Shown in pieces: positions 1 to 7,910 of a DNA stretch of 20,550 bases (position 1 is its first letter; every line of letters begins with the position of its first letter). Source of the stretch: a virus; the IMG/VR virus record IMGVR_UViG_3300021963_000805, positions 1-20,550 of that record. One strand, given 5' to 3'. The position numbers were made by a program, and so were the translations under genes. The notes under the pieces were generated by a model, which had not been told where the DNA came from, made no database searches, and worked only from the letters and a program-made list of their open reading frames with translations.

Positions 1-409
1 GAAACGAGACTAGTGTTTGGTTGTATATCTCTGAATTTGAGGTTTGTCTGATATTTTGTAAAAAGTCTATCCAACCAGACACAGGAACTTTATATGGATT
101 TTCTGATGGTGATTTACCATAAGCAACTTCGGCCTCTTCGGCAGAAATGCTCACATTATTTACCTTTTCGTAAATATGAAGTTCAATATGTTTTTGAACC
201 TTTCTAACATGATTTACAGCAGAGACAAATCTATCTACTGGATTTCTATAGAAAGCATATAAAGAATAACCTTCTTCATCAAACGTTTCGTGTCCGGATG
301 AGAACACACAAACATCCAGTCCACATCCCAAAAAGAAGTTGTAGAGTGATTGTGATCCTGTTTTAGGATTAAAATGTACTGCTATCTTTTTACTGTGTGA
401 TACTAACAT
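1..409 (-). CDS. Sulfotransferase-family protein, N-terminal 136 residues (3' end beyond window)
   Basis: Translation from ATG at 409 stays open to the left edge, so this is a 5'-complete, 3'-truncated gene. Residues 12-23 read HFNPKTGSQSLY, which fits the PAPS 5'-phosphosulfate loop (PKTGS/T-x-S-L) of sulfotransferases. Residues 55-64 read RNPVDRFVSA, which fits the 3'-phosphate-binding motif (R-x-P-x-x-R-x-x-S) with Arg55 and Ser63 in the expected places. Family knowledge: these enzymes move a sulfuryl group from PAPS to a hydroxyl or amine on a glycan, protein or small molecule. The acceptor cannot be read from this half. The start overlaps the stop of the 247-aa gene upstream by 7 nt (ATGTTAG), so the two are probably cotranscribed with the fibre genes. 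There is no signal peptide or membrane segment in the visible part. A related nucleotide-binding fold is the main alternative. Confidence 0.82.
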   Translation of the reverse strand, partial: MLVSHSKKIAVHFNPKTGSQSLYNFFLGCGLDVCVFSSGHETFDEEGYSLYAFYRNPVDRFVSAVNHVRKVQKHIELHIYEKVNNVSISAEEAEVAYGKSPSENPYKVPVSGWIDFLQNIRQTSNSEIYNQTLVSF

Positions 410-1146
410 TCTTCACCTACAACAACAATTAAATCCTCTGAGTAATTATCGTTTGTTATTTGAAGGGTATTTTCTACCTCAATTCGAGTTGACACATTAT
501 AAATATTACCATTAACATTAAATGATTTGTGTTTTGGTAAATTCAATGAACGCACAACTTTATTTGTCGGCGTATTCAAAACTATTGTAGTGCTTGGTTC
601 CAGAATACAAAATTTAAAGTTATATGTTTTATTTGTTTTTACATTGACTTTATATATTTCAAATGCTCTCGTTTTTTTACCAATTATAGTATTTATTTTT
701 ATGTGATTAGAAATCCATCCTTTATCAACATCAATCCAAACGTTCTTATTATAAGTTGGATCTTTGATGTGAACAATTAAAGAGTTTTTAAATTCTTCAT
801 AATCATACACTTCTGATTCGTCGCGTGAGTCAATAAAATCTTTTATCTTTTTAATATCATCTAATTGTTCTTGGGTTGCTGTGTTTCTATCGAAAGAATA
901 AGTTATATCATAAACACCTTTAATCACCACATAACACACATTATTTGTCGCACCAAAATAATCAGAAATAACATTAGAATCTGTAGATCCGTCTTTAAGT
1001 ATCAAAGTTGGTTTGCCCTCAGAATCCATAGATGCTTTTACACTTTCTAAATTATTATGAATGAAATTCAATCCATGATCGTGATCATCGTTCTTATCGT
1101 ATTTCTGTCCTTGGACGAAAATTAAAGGATTTGCTTCTATGATCAT
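403..1146 (-). CDS. Hypothetical protein (247 aa), tail-fibre operon
   Basis: I do not recognise this protein. The reading frame is open further upstream to an ATG at 1233, but that would overlap the repeat protein by more than 80 nt. The ATG at 1146 (MIIEANPLIF) lies 4 nt after the previous stop and is the better start, although its ribosome-binding site is weak. The protein is acidic in its first third, with a DDHDHG cluster near residue 20 and a D/E-rich, probably helical stretch around residues 95-120. The last half is rich in beta-prone residues (Ile, Val, Thr, Asn), ending near IVVVGEEC. There is no signal peptide, membrane helix or repeat. It sits between the octapeptide adhesin and the sulfotransferase, so a fibre-associated, chaperone or modification role is possible, but that is inference from position only. 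Confidence 0.72.
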   Translation of the reverse strand: MIIEANPLIFVQGQKYDKNDDHDHGLNFIHNNLESVKASMDSEGKPTLILKDGSTDSNVISDYFGATNNVCYVVIKGVYDITYSFDRNTATQEQLDDIKKIKDFIDSRDESEVYDYEEFKNSLIVHIKDPTYNKNVWIDVDKGWISNHIKINTIIGKKTRAFEIYKVNVKTNKTYNFKFCILEPSTTIVLNTPTNKVVRSLNLPKHKSFNVNGNIYNVSTRIEVENTLQITNDNYSEDLIVVVGEEC

Positions 1147-1150
1147 GGTT

Positions 1151-2590
1151 TTACTTCGACTGAATTGAGACAGAACCACCGGTACCAACTTGTACTGGAT
1201 AGGTTGCGCTGTCTGGGAAACTGAAATATACAACTCTTGTTGCTGGTGTATATGAGCCAGGCTGACTTGGTGTATTACTTGCTAGAGCGCCAGGAGCATA
1301 TACACCTAAAGCACCAGAAACGTTTCCTGCTTGTGCGGCATTATATGTTGCAACAGTTTGTGCATTATAGGTAGCAGGATTATTTGTATTATATGTTGCA
1401 ACATTTTGTGCATTATAGTTCGCAATATTTTGAGCGTTATATGTTGCGGGATTTTGTGTATTATATGTCGCTGGATTGTTTGCGTTATATGTAGCAGGGT
1501 TTTGTGAGTTATAAGATGCTATATTGTTTACGTTATAGTTTGCTGTGTTTACGTTATATGATGCAGGATTCTGTGAGTTATATGATGCTATGTTTTGTGC
1601 ATTATATGATACTACGTTTTGTGCATTATACGATACTACGTTTCTTACGTTATATGATGCTACGTTATTAGCATTATATGATGCAGGATTCTGTGAGTTA
1701 TATGATGCAGGATTCTGTGAGTTATAAGATGCTACGTTTTGTGGATTGAATCCAGAAACGTTTTGTGGATTGAATCCTACAACACCGTAATTAGGATTAT
1801 TTCCGAATCCTACGCATGAATCATAGTTTACTTGATAATATTGAAATCCATAGTTTACTTGATAATAACTAGGACAATTTGGGGCTGTTGCGTTTGATGC
1901 AAAAAAGGATGTATTATATCCCGAATAAAAAGAAAAATTTGTTTGATAAACTTCAAAATGATAATTGTATCCGTTGTATGGATTGAATCCTACAACACCA
2001 TAGTTGGGATTGCTTGAGTTATAGTTCGCATTACTTGCATTATAAGATGCAGGATTCTGTGAGTTATATGATGCTACGTTTTGTGCATTATAAGATGCAA
2101 CGTTCTGTGCGTTGTATGTTGCAGGATTTCCTGCGTTGTATGTTGCTGGGTTGTTTGCGTTGTATGTGGCAGGATTCTGTGAGTTATATGATGCTACGTT
2201 TTGTGAGTTATATGTTGCTACGTTTTGTGCGTTATAGTTAGCAATGTTCTTAGCATTATATGTTGCTGCTGTCTGTGCGTTATATGATGCAGGGTTCTGA
2301 GCATTATAAGATGCAGGATTCTGTGAGTTATATGATGCTATATTGTTTACGTTATAGTTTGCTGTGTTTACGTTATATGATGCAGGATTCTGTGTATTAT
2401 ATGTGGCAACGTTATTTGTGTTATATGTTGCGGCATTACCTACAACGTTTTGTCCACCAGTAGCAGTAACTAGAATATCATACTTACCATAAGGTACGTT
2501 ATAGTTTCCTGGTGCGTTGAAGTTTTGTGTGCCAACTCCAGTCGCTCTCCATGTTTTTTCTAATTCAAAGTTTTTTGCTTTATTACTCAT
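1151..2590 (-). CDS. Tyr-Asn octapeptide-repeat protein, putative adhesin (479 aa)
   Basis: Residues 1-50 contain NFNAPGNYNVPYGKYDILVT followed by ATGG, resembling the start of the glycine-rich domain of phage adhesins (F-x-APG-x-Y-x-VP). The C-terminus (YPVQVGTGGSVSIQSK) resembles the closing strand of that fold. Between them lie two arrays of an octapeptide with consensus A-(S/T)-Y-N-(A/S/T/V)-(Q/N)-N-(P/V/I). Array 1 spans residues 53-191 with 18 Tyr-Asn pairs; array 2 spans 286-417 with 17. Spacing is 8 residues except for one 7 at each NTANYN and one at the end of array 1. Residues 191-286 are a non-repeat aromatic-rich insert flanked by GVVGFNP boxes, with Cys at 239 and 259. The start is ATG at 2590, 16 nt after the fibre stop. 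By analogy with gp38-type distal adhesins it may be the fibre tip protein; that is inference. There is no signal peptide. Confidence 0.85.
   Translation of the reverse strand: MSNKAKNFELEKTWRATGVGTQNFNAPGNYNVPYGKYDILVTATGGQNVVGNAATYNTNNVATYNTQNPASYNVNTANYNVNNIASYNSQNPASYNAQNPASYNAQTAATYNAKNIANYNAQNVATYNSQNVASYNSQNPATYNANNPATYNAGNPATYNAQNVASYNAQNVASYNSQNPASYNASNANYNSSNPNYGVVGFNPYNGYNYHFEVYQTNFSFYSGYNTSFFASNATAPNCPSYYQVNYGFQYYQVNYDSCVGFGNNPNYGVVGFNPQNVSGFNPQNVASYNSQNPASYNSQNPASYNANNVASYNVRNVVSYNAQNVVSYNAQNIASYNSQNPASYNVNTANYNVNNIASYNSQNPATYNANNPATYNTQNPATYNAQNIANYNAQNVATYNTNNPATYNAQTVATYNAAQAGNVSGALGVYAPGALASNTPSQPGSYTPATRVVYFSFPDSATYPVQVGTGGSVSIQSK
1340..1735 (-). repeat. Octapeptide-coding array 2 (24-nt period, 17 units)
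   Basis: This is the DNA encoding residues 286-417 of the same protein, with the same 24-nt period. One 21-nt step occurs at the NTANYN unit. Positions 1515-1575 are identical to 2334-2394 in array 1, which points to copying between arrays. Confidence 0.92.
2018..2434 (-). repeat. Octapeptide-coding array 1 (24-nt period, 18 units)
   Basis: This is the DNA encoding residues 53-191 of the 479-aa protein. Tyr-Asn recurs every 24 nt, with two 21-nt steps. Units are similar but not identical at the DNA level, with variation in the second, fifth, sixth and eighth positions. It contains a 61-nt segment (2334-2394) found again in array 2. Confidence 0.92.
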
Positions 2591-2606
2591 TTAATTACAC
2601 CATAAT

Positions 2607-5600
2607 TTACGAAGCATTTTTAACGGCGAGAGAAACTATCCAAGTTGTACCAGCATCATACGTCATTACTGACCAAACGTCAACCGCATTTGCTGTTGTT
2701 GTTGCAGGAGGAGAAGTGCCACCAGAATACTTAGATCCTGCTGGCCAAGTGATTGTTCTGCCTCCTGTAGCGTCTTGTTTTGCGATAATTGTAAATGAGA
2801 ACGCACGACCAGAAGGAGCATTTGAGAATGTATATGTTATATTACCTGTGAGGGTATTATAGAACATATTACTTGTTGACAAGTCTAGAGTTGTGGCGCC
2901 TGTTGTTGTGGCATTGTTACTGAGAAATTCAGATGATGCTTTAATAATAGGAGCAATCAAATGATTGTTACCTAGATTTGTATTTGCGCCAAAAACTAAT
3001 CCTGTTGAGTTAATAGTATGTGTTGATCCTACTGTAAACGAAGCAGCATTAATAGTTCCAGTATGATAAGCGCCTGTTGTGTTAGCAATGAATGAAGAAC
3101 CTACAGTATGTGAAGCAGCATTAACTGTGCCGGTATGATAAGCGCCTGTTGTGTTAGCAATGAATGAAGAACCTACAGTATGTGAAGCAGCATTAACTGT
3201 GCCGGTAGATTTGTCAAATGTAAACGATGAGACAGCATTTGCTACACCAGAATCATTGAATACAACTTGAGTGTTTGATCCAGCAACAGGTCCTTGTGAG
3301 CCTGTGTAACCAATATCACCCTTAGAGCCTGTATATCCTAGCGATCCTGTGTAACCAATATTACCCTGATCGCCCTTAGAGCCAGTATATCCTAGTGATC
3401 CAGTGTAACCTACTGACCCATCGTAACCTGTGTTACCTTTGGATCCAGTGTAACCAATATCGCCTTTTGATCCTGTATAACCTACTGAACCATCATAGCC
3501 TGTATCACCTTTGGATCCAGTGTAACCTATATCACCTTTAGATCCAGTATAACCGAATGAACCATCGTAACCAGTATCACCTTTAGATCCTGTATAACCT
3601 ATGTCACCTTTTGATCCGGTGTAACCTACTGACCCATCGTAACCTGTGTTACCTTTGGATCCAGTGTAACCAATATCGCCTTTAGATCCGCTGTAACCGA
3701 ATGAACCATCATAGCCTGTATCACCTTTGGAACCAGTGTACCCGATATCACCTTTAGACCCTGTATAGCCAAATGATCCGTCATAGCCTGTGTCGCCTTT
3801 TGATCCTGTGTATCCGATATCGCCCTTTGATCCAGTATAGCCAAATGATCCGTCATAACCAGTATCACCTTTGGATCCAGTATAACCTATCGACCCATTG
3901 TAACCAGTATCGCCTTTGGATCCTGTGTAACCGATATCACCTTTAGAACCAGTATAACCTAGTGAACCCGTATAACCGATATCTCCTTTGGATCCTGTGT
4001 AGCCTATCGAACCATTGTAACCAGTATCGCCCTTAGAACCGGTGTAACCAGTAATACCTTGTGATCCCGTGTAACCGACAATACCACTAGTTATTGCTAG
4101 AATTATTTTTGTATTGTTGGAAAAACCACTTCCCGCGCCTGCTCCAGCAGAATCAATCAATGTAACGGGAAAGTCCCACCAAGCATCGGCGCCAGAAGTT
4201 TGTCTTGTTCCATCTGCTGTCAATTGCCAAACTTGATAGTCGCCGCTATCAGATATATCTTGAATTGTTATTTGTTGTGTTTCTTTTAACAAATCTAAGA
4301 AAACATCAATGTCAATATTCAATTGATCCAAATGACTTACTGATATTGTGTTGGCGCTTGTTTGTGTAGCATTATTCCAAGAAATATTTCCGTTACCAGG
4401 ATATCCTGATGTTGATGTTGTTGTATTATATTCATAAATTGTTGATGATACACCAGCAATGCCTTGTGAACCATTGTAACCAGTGTCGCCTTTAGAACCA
4501 GTGTAACCGATATCACCCTTTGAACCTGTGTAGCCTATATCGCCTTTAGATCCCGTATATCCGAATGAACCATCATAGCCTGTATTACCTTTTGATCCAT
4601 CGTAGCCTGTATCGCCCTTTGATCCAGTATAGCCAAATGATCCTGTATAGCCTGTATCACCTTTTGATCCATCGTAGCCTGTATCGCCCTTTGATCCAGT
4701 ATAGCCAAATGATCCTGTATAGCCTGAGACACCAAATGATCCATCGTAACCTGTATCGCCTTTGGATCCAGTGTATCCTTTAGAGCCAGTGTATCCGAAT
4801 GATCCATCGTAGCCAGTATCACCCTTAGAGCCTGTGTATCCAATGTCTCCTTGTGACCCATCATAACCAGTATCACCTTTAGACCCTGTGTAACCAATAT
4901 TACCTTTGGATCCGGTGTAGCCGAAAGAACCATCGTAACCAGTATCACCTTTAGAGCCTGTGTATCCTGTATCACCTTTGGATCCTGTATAACCTACTGA
5001 ACCACCGTAACCAGTATCACCTTTAGAACCTGTGTATCCTGTATCGCCCTTGGATCCGGTGTAGCCGAAAGAACCATCGTAACCAGTATCACCTTTAGAC
5101 CCTGTGTATCCTGTATCGCCCTTGGATCCAGTATAACCTATTGATCCTGTATATCCAAAAGAACCATCGTAACCAGTATTACCCTTAGAGCCTGTGTATC
5201 CAATGTCTCCTTGTGAGCCTGTGTATCCAGTGTTGCCTTTAGAGCCATCATATCCCGTATCGCCTTGTGAGCCTGTGTATCCAATGTCTCCTTGTGAGCC
5301 TGTGTATCCAGTGTTGCCTTTAGACCCTGTGTAACCAATATCACCTTTAGATCCAGTATAACCGATATCACCTTGTGAACCTGTGTAACCCGTCTCTCCT
5401 TCTGCCGCTATGAGTGTCCAAAAAGCGTTTTCTGCTGGGGTGTCACCAACATTCCCGCCATTGGAGTTAATACGATACCAAGTTTGTCCTTCATATGTCG
5501 CTATATCGCCGACCGCATATGAACTACCGCCGCTGTAAGCACCAGTAAAATTCCATAGAGCGTCTGCTCCTACTGATCCTGTATAACCGATATCGCCCTT

Positions 5601-7895
5601 TGATCCTGTGTATCCAATTTCGCCCTGTGAGCCTGTGTATCCAGCGTCTCCTTTGGAACCACCGTAACCAGTATCACCTTTAGAACCTGTGTATCCTGTA
5701 TCGCCCTTGGATCCTGTGTAACCAATAACGCCTTGAGTACCTTGAGAACCAGTATAGCCTAGCGATCCTGTATAGCCAGTATCGCCCTTGGATCCGGTGT
5801 ATCCAGCGTCTCCTTTGGAACCATCATATCCTGTATCACCTTGTGAACCAGTATAACCAATGTCTCCTTGTGAGCCACTGTAACCGATACCACCTTGTGA
5901 TCCTGTATAGCCAGCGTTTCCTTTGGAACCTGTGTAACCAGTGTCACCAATATCACCAGTTCTAGCAAATGTTATTGTTGAAAGAGTGGTGTCATCTAAT
6001 GAAGTTCTGCCCGACAACCAAGAAACAGGAACTAGAAAATAATTTCCAGTTTCATAGTGTGCGCCAACAATAGAGAACGTAGCAACACCAGCAGCAGTAT
6101 TTCCTGAAATGCTAAGTGTAAAGTGTCCTTTAATAGCAGAAGTAGAATCGTCAATTGTCGTTAAGAAATTGTAGACGTTTGCTGATTCTGCATCAGAGAA
6201 ATTGATGTATAATGTGTTTGCTGTTGAAAAATTTGTATTGTTAAATGCTAGATGTCCAGCAGTAGGATCCGTGTTTGCTGTTTCATCACTATAGTAATAC
6301 TCAAAACCAGCACCACCGAAAGCACCAGTATCACCTTTTGATCCTGTGTAGCCTAGAGAACCAATAGAACCATCATAACCAGTATTACCTTTGGATCCAG
6401 TATAACCTATATCTCCTTTTGAACCTGTATAACCTATCTCGCCTTGAGAGCCAGTGTAACCAATTACACCTTGAGAACCGCCGTAGCCTAGTGAACCAGT
6501 GTAACCAGTTGCACCAAATGAGCCATCGTAACCTCTTGAGCCTGTGTAACCAGTAGCGCCAAATGAACCGTCGTAGCCTGTGTTACCCTTAGAACCAGTG
6601 TAGCCAATTACACCTTGAGAACCGCCGTAGCCTAGTGAACCAGTGTAACCAATTACACCTTGAGAACCGCCGTAGCCTGTGTCACCCTTAGAACCAGTGT
6701 AGCCAATTACACCTTGAGAACCGCCGTAGCCTAGTGAACCAGTGTAACCAGTTGCACCAAATGAGCCATCGTAACCTCTTGAGCCTGTGTAACCAATGTC
6801 ACCTTTATCACCAGTTCTATTGAATATCGAAAGAACTTCTAGGTCATCTAAAAATGAAGTTTCGCCGTTTAGCCAAGCAACAGGAACATGGAAATGATCT
6901 ACGTCTGCTGTATGTGAACCTGTAATTGAGAAGTATGCATACGATAAATTGTTTGCGTTGTCTTGAAGTTTAAATGATCCTTTGATAGCAGATGTAGAAT
7001 CATCAATTGTTTCTAGATAATTGTAGTTGTTTGCGCCATTTTTATCTGCATACGCAATATACATTATATTTGCACTTGAAAGATTAGCACTATTGAATTT
7101 TAAAGCACCATTAGCAACACTACTATCTGTAGTGTTGGCATCATAATTGTATAAAAATATTGCTCCACCAAATTCGCCTTGTGGTCCTTGTGAGCCAGTA
7201 TAACCGAATGAGCCATTGTAGCCTGTGTCACCTTTAGAACCAGTGTAGCCTAGTGAACCAGTGTAGCCTAGTGAACCAGTGTAGCCAGTTGCACCAAATG
7301 ATCCATCGTAACCTCTTGAGCCTGTGTAACCAGTAGCGCCAAATGAGCCATCGTAACCTCTTGAGCCAGTATAACCAGTAGAGCCGTTATAGCCTACGCC
7401 AATAGAACCAGTGTAACCGACTGAACCAGTATAGCCAACAGAACCGCCATAGCCAAATGAGCCTGTGTAGCCGATGCTGCCAGTATAGCCAGTGGAACCT
7501 TGTGAACCAACAGAACCGCCATAGCCTAGAGAACCAGTATAGCCTACTGATCCGTTGTAACCAGTAGAGCCAGTATAGCCTACTGATCCGTTGTAACCAG
7601 TAGAGCCACTGTAACCCGTGACGGTGCTCCAATAAGTTGATGTTCCGTTACTTGTTAGTGCTTGTCCAGCAGTGCCGACTGAGCCATTTGCAGAGATTGC
7701 TTTGACAGTAAGAGTGTTTGAAACTTTGACATTTGTGTTGTTTGCGCCAATAGCAAAGATTGCCGTACCATTAGAAGAATAAAGAATACCGTCAGTTAAG
7801 TTAAGACCTAACTCTCCTGTATCAATATTGTCTGTTGTTGGAACTTTTCCGGAAACAGAAGTTCTACGAATATAGATATTCGTGTTTGCTGACAT
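2607..7895 (-). CDS. Collagen-like tail fibre protein (1762 aa)
   Basis: The start is ATG at 7895 (MSANTNIYIRR), 7 nt after AGGA; an ATG 36 nt further upstream lacks such a site. Residues 1-90 look like the fibre attachment domain common in marine phages (GELGLNLTDGILYSSNG). About 1,000 residues then form Gly-X-Y collagen-like repeats, dominated by GYT-GSK-GDT/GDI and GYD-GSF, in five blocks separated by globular inserts. Residues about 243-362 and 524-646 are homologous to each other (both contain TIDDSTSAIKG and end in RTGD). About 777-832 resembles a CBM5/12 carbohydrate-binding module (YAVGDIATYEGQTWYR, then GDTP and W). About 1148-1271 is a third insert. From about 1537 to the end is a beta-rich tip ending in a domain with TGNITYTFSNAPSGRAF and ITWPAGSKYSGGT, common at phage fibre ends. 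It probably forms a trimeric receptor-binding fibre. It is first in its operon, behind a late-type promoter. Confidence 0.93.
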   Translation of the reverse strand: MSANTNIYIRRTSVSGKVPTTDNIDTGELGLNLTDGILYSSNGTAIFAIGANNTNVKVSNTLTVKAISANGSVGTAGQALTSNGTSTYWSTVTGYSGSTGYNGSVGYTGSTGYNGSVGYTGSLGYGGSVGSQGSTGYTGSIGYTGSFGYGGSVGYTGSVGYTGSIGVGYNGSTGYTGSRGYDGSFGATGYTGSRGYDGSFGATGYTGSLGYTGSLGYTGSKGDTGYNGSFGYTGSQGPQGEFGGAIFLYNYDANTTDSSVANGALKFNSANLSSANIMYIAYADKNGANNYNYLETIDDSTSAIKGSFKLQDNANNLSYAYFSITGSHTADVDHFHVPVAWLNGETSFLDDLEVLSIFNRTGDKGDIGYTGSRGYDGSFGATGYTGSLGYGGSQGVIGYTGSKGDTGYGGSQGVIGYTGSLGYGGSQGVIGYTGSKGNTGYDGSFGATGYTGSRGYDGSFGATGYTGSLGYGGSQGVIGYTGSQGEIGYTGSKGDIGYTGSKGNTGYDGSIGSLGYTGSKGDTGAFGGAGFEYYYSDETANTDPTAGHLAFNNTNFSTANTLYINFSDAESANVYNFLTTIDDSTSAIKGHFTLSISGNTAAGVATFSIVGAHYETGNYFLVPVSWLSGRTSLDDTTLSTITFARTGDIGDTGYTGSKGNAGYTGSQGGIGYSGSQGDIGYTGSQGDTGYDGSKGDAGYTGSKGDTGYTGSLGYTGSQGTQGVIGYTGSKGDTGYTGSKGDTGYGGSKGDAGYTGSQGEIGYTGSKGDIGYTGSVGADALWNFTGAYSGGSSYAVGDIATYEGQTWYRINSNGGNVGDTPAENAFWTLIAAEGETGYTGSQGDIGYTGSKGDIGYTGSKGNTGYTGSQGDIGYTGSQGDTGYDGSKGNTGYTGSQGDIGYTGSKGNTGYDGSFGYTGSIGYTGSKGDTGYTGSKGDTGYDGSFGYTGSKGDTGYTGSKGDTGYGGSVGYTGSKGDTGYTGSKGDTGYDGSFGYTGSKGNIGYTGSKGDTGYDGSQGDIGYTGSKGDTGYDGSFGYTGSKGYTGSKGDTGYDGSFGVSGYTGSFGYTGSKGDTGYDGSKGDTGYTGSFGYTGSKGDTGYDGSKGNTGYDGSFGYTGSKGDIGYTGSKGDIGYTGSKGDTGYNGSQGIAGVSSTIYEYNTTTSTSGYPGNGNISWNNATQTSANTISVSHLDQLNIDIDVFLDLLKETQQITIQDISDSGDYQVWQLTADGTRQTSGADAWWDFPVTLIDSAGAGAGSGFSNNTKIILAITSGIVGYTGSQGITGYTGSKGDTGYNGSIGYTGSKGDIGYTGSLGYTGSKGDIGYTGSKGDTGYNGSIGYTGSKGDTGYDGSFGYTGSKGDIGYTGSKGDTGYDGSFGYTGSKGDIGYTGSKGDTGYDGSFGYSGSKGDIGYTGSKGNTGYDGSVGYTGSKGDIGYTGSKGDTGYDGSFGYTGSKGDIGYTGSKGDTGYDGSVGYTGSKGDIGYTGSKGNTGYDGSVGYTGSLGYTGSKGDQGNIGYTGSLGYTGSKGDIGYTGSQGPVAGSNTQVVFNDSGVANAVSSFTFDKSTGTVNAASHTVGSSFIANTTGAYHTGTVNAASHTVGSSFIANTTGAYHTGTINAASFTVGSTHTINSTGLVFGANTNLGNNHLIAPIIKASSEFLSNNATTTGATTLDLSTSNMFYNTLTGNITYTFSNAPSGRAFSFTIIAKQDATGGRTITWPAGSKYSGGTSPPATTTANAVDVWSVMTYDAGTTWIVSLAVKNAS
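3061..3204 (-). repeat. Exact tandem duplication, 2 x 72 nt, in fibre tip
   Basis: Positions 3061-3132 and 3133-3204 are identical base for base. Each encodes 24 residues containing NAASHTVGSSFIANTTGAYH. A diverged third unit (INAASFTVGS) follows in the protein. The phase is in frame, so the duplication lengthens the fibre tip without breaking it. Confidence 0.95.
3285..7625 (-). repeat. Gly-X-Y collagen-like coding repeats, interrupted
   Basis: Triplet repeats occupy roughly 7620-7171, 6811-6330, 5960-5580, 5395-4455 and 4084-3290; the gaps encode globular inserts. Codons are mixed between copies, but some long identical stretches exist. Positions 6460-6552 equal 6703-6795 (93 nt), and 4588-4654 equals 4660-4726 (67 nt, period 72). 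Confidence 0.9.
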
Positions 7896-7910
7896 ATGGC
7901 AATCCTTTAT

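Noticed and set aside
498-505. TATAAATA on the plus strand
   Set aside because: It lies within a minus-strand gene with no plus-strand gene downstream; a chance match.
1147-1233. Longer N-terminus for the 247-aa protein from ATG at 1233
   Set aside because: It would overlap the octapeptide gene by more than 80 nt, while ATG at 1146 fits the tight operon spacing.
1340-2434. CRISPR-like or satellite-like array with 24-nt period
   Set aside because: The period is a multiple of three, the units vary at synonymous and non-synonymous sites, and the array lies in one long open frame on the minus strand; it codes for octapeptides.
1545-2463. Several plus-strand open frames rich in Tyr, Met and Leu
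   Set aside because: They are antisense shadows of the octapeptide repeats; no ribosome-binding site, promoter or family resemblance.
2527-2862. Plus-strand 111-residue frame across the gene boundary
   Set aside because: Its sequence is the complement of the fibre's conserved C-terminal domain and the start of the octapeptide gene; there is no supporting signal.
3626-5968. Minus-strand secondary frames inside the collagen gene
   Set aside because: They are out-of-frame readings of the Gly-X-Y repeats; open only because the repeat lacks stops in that phase.
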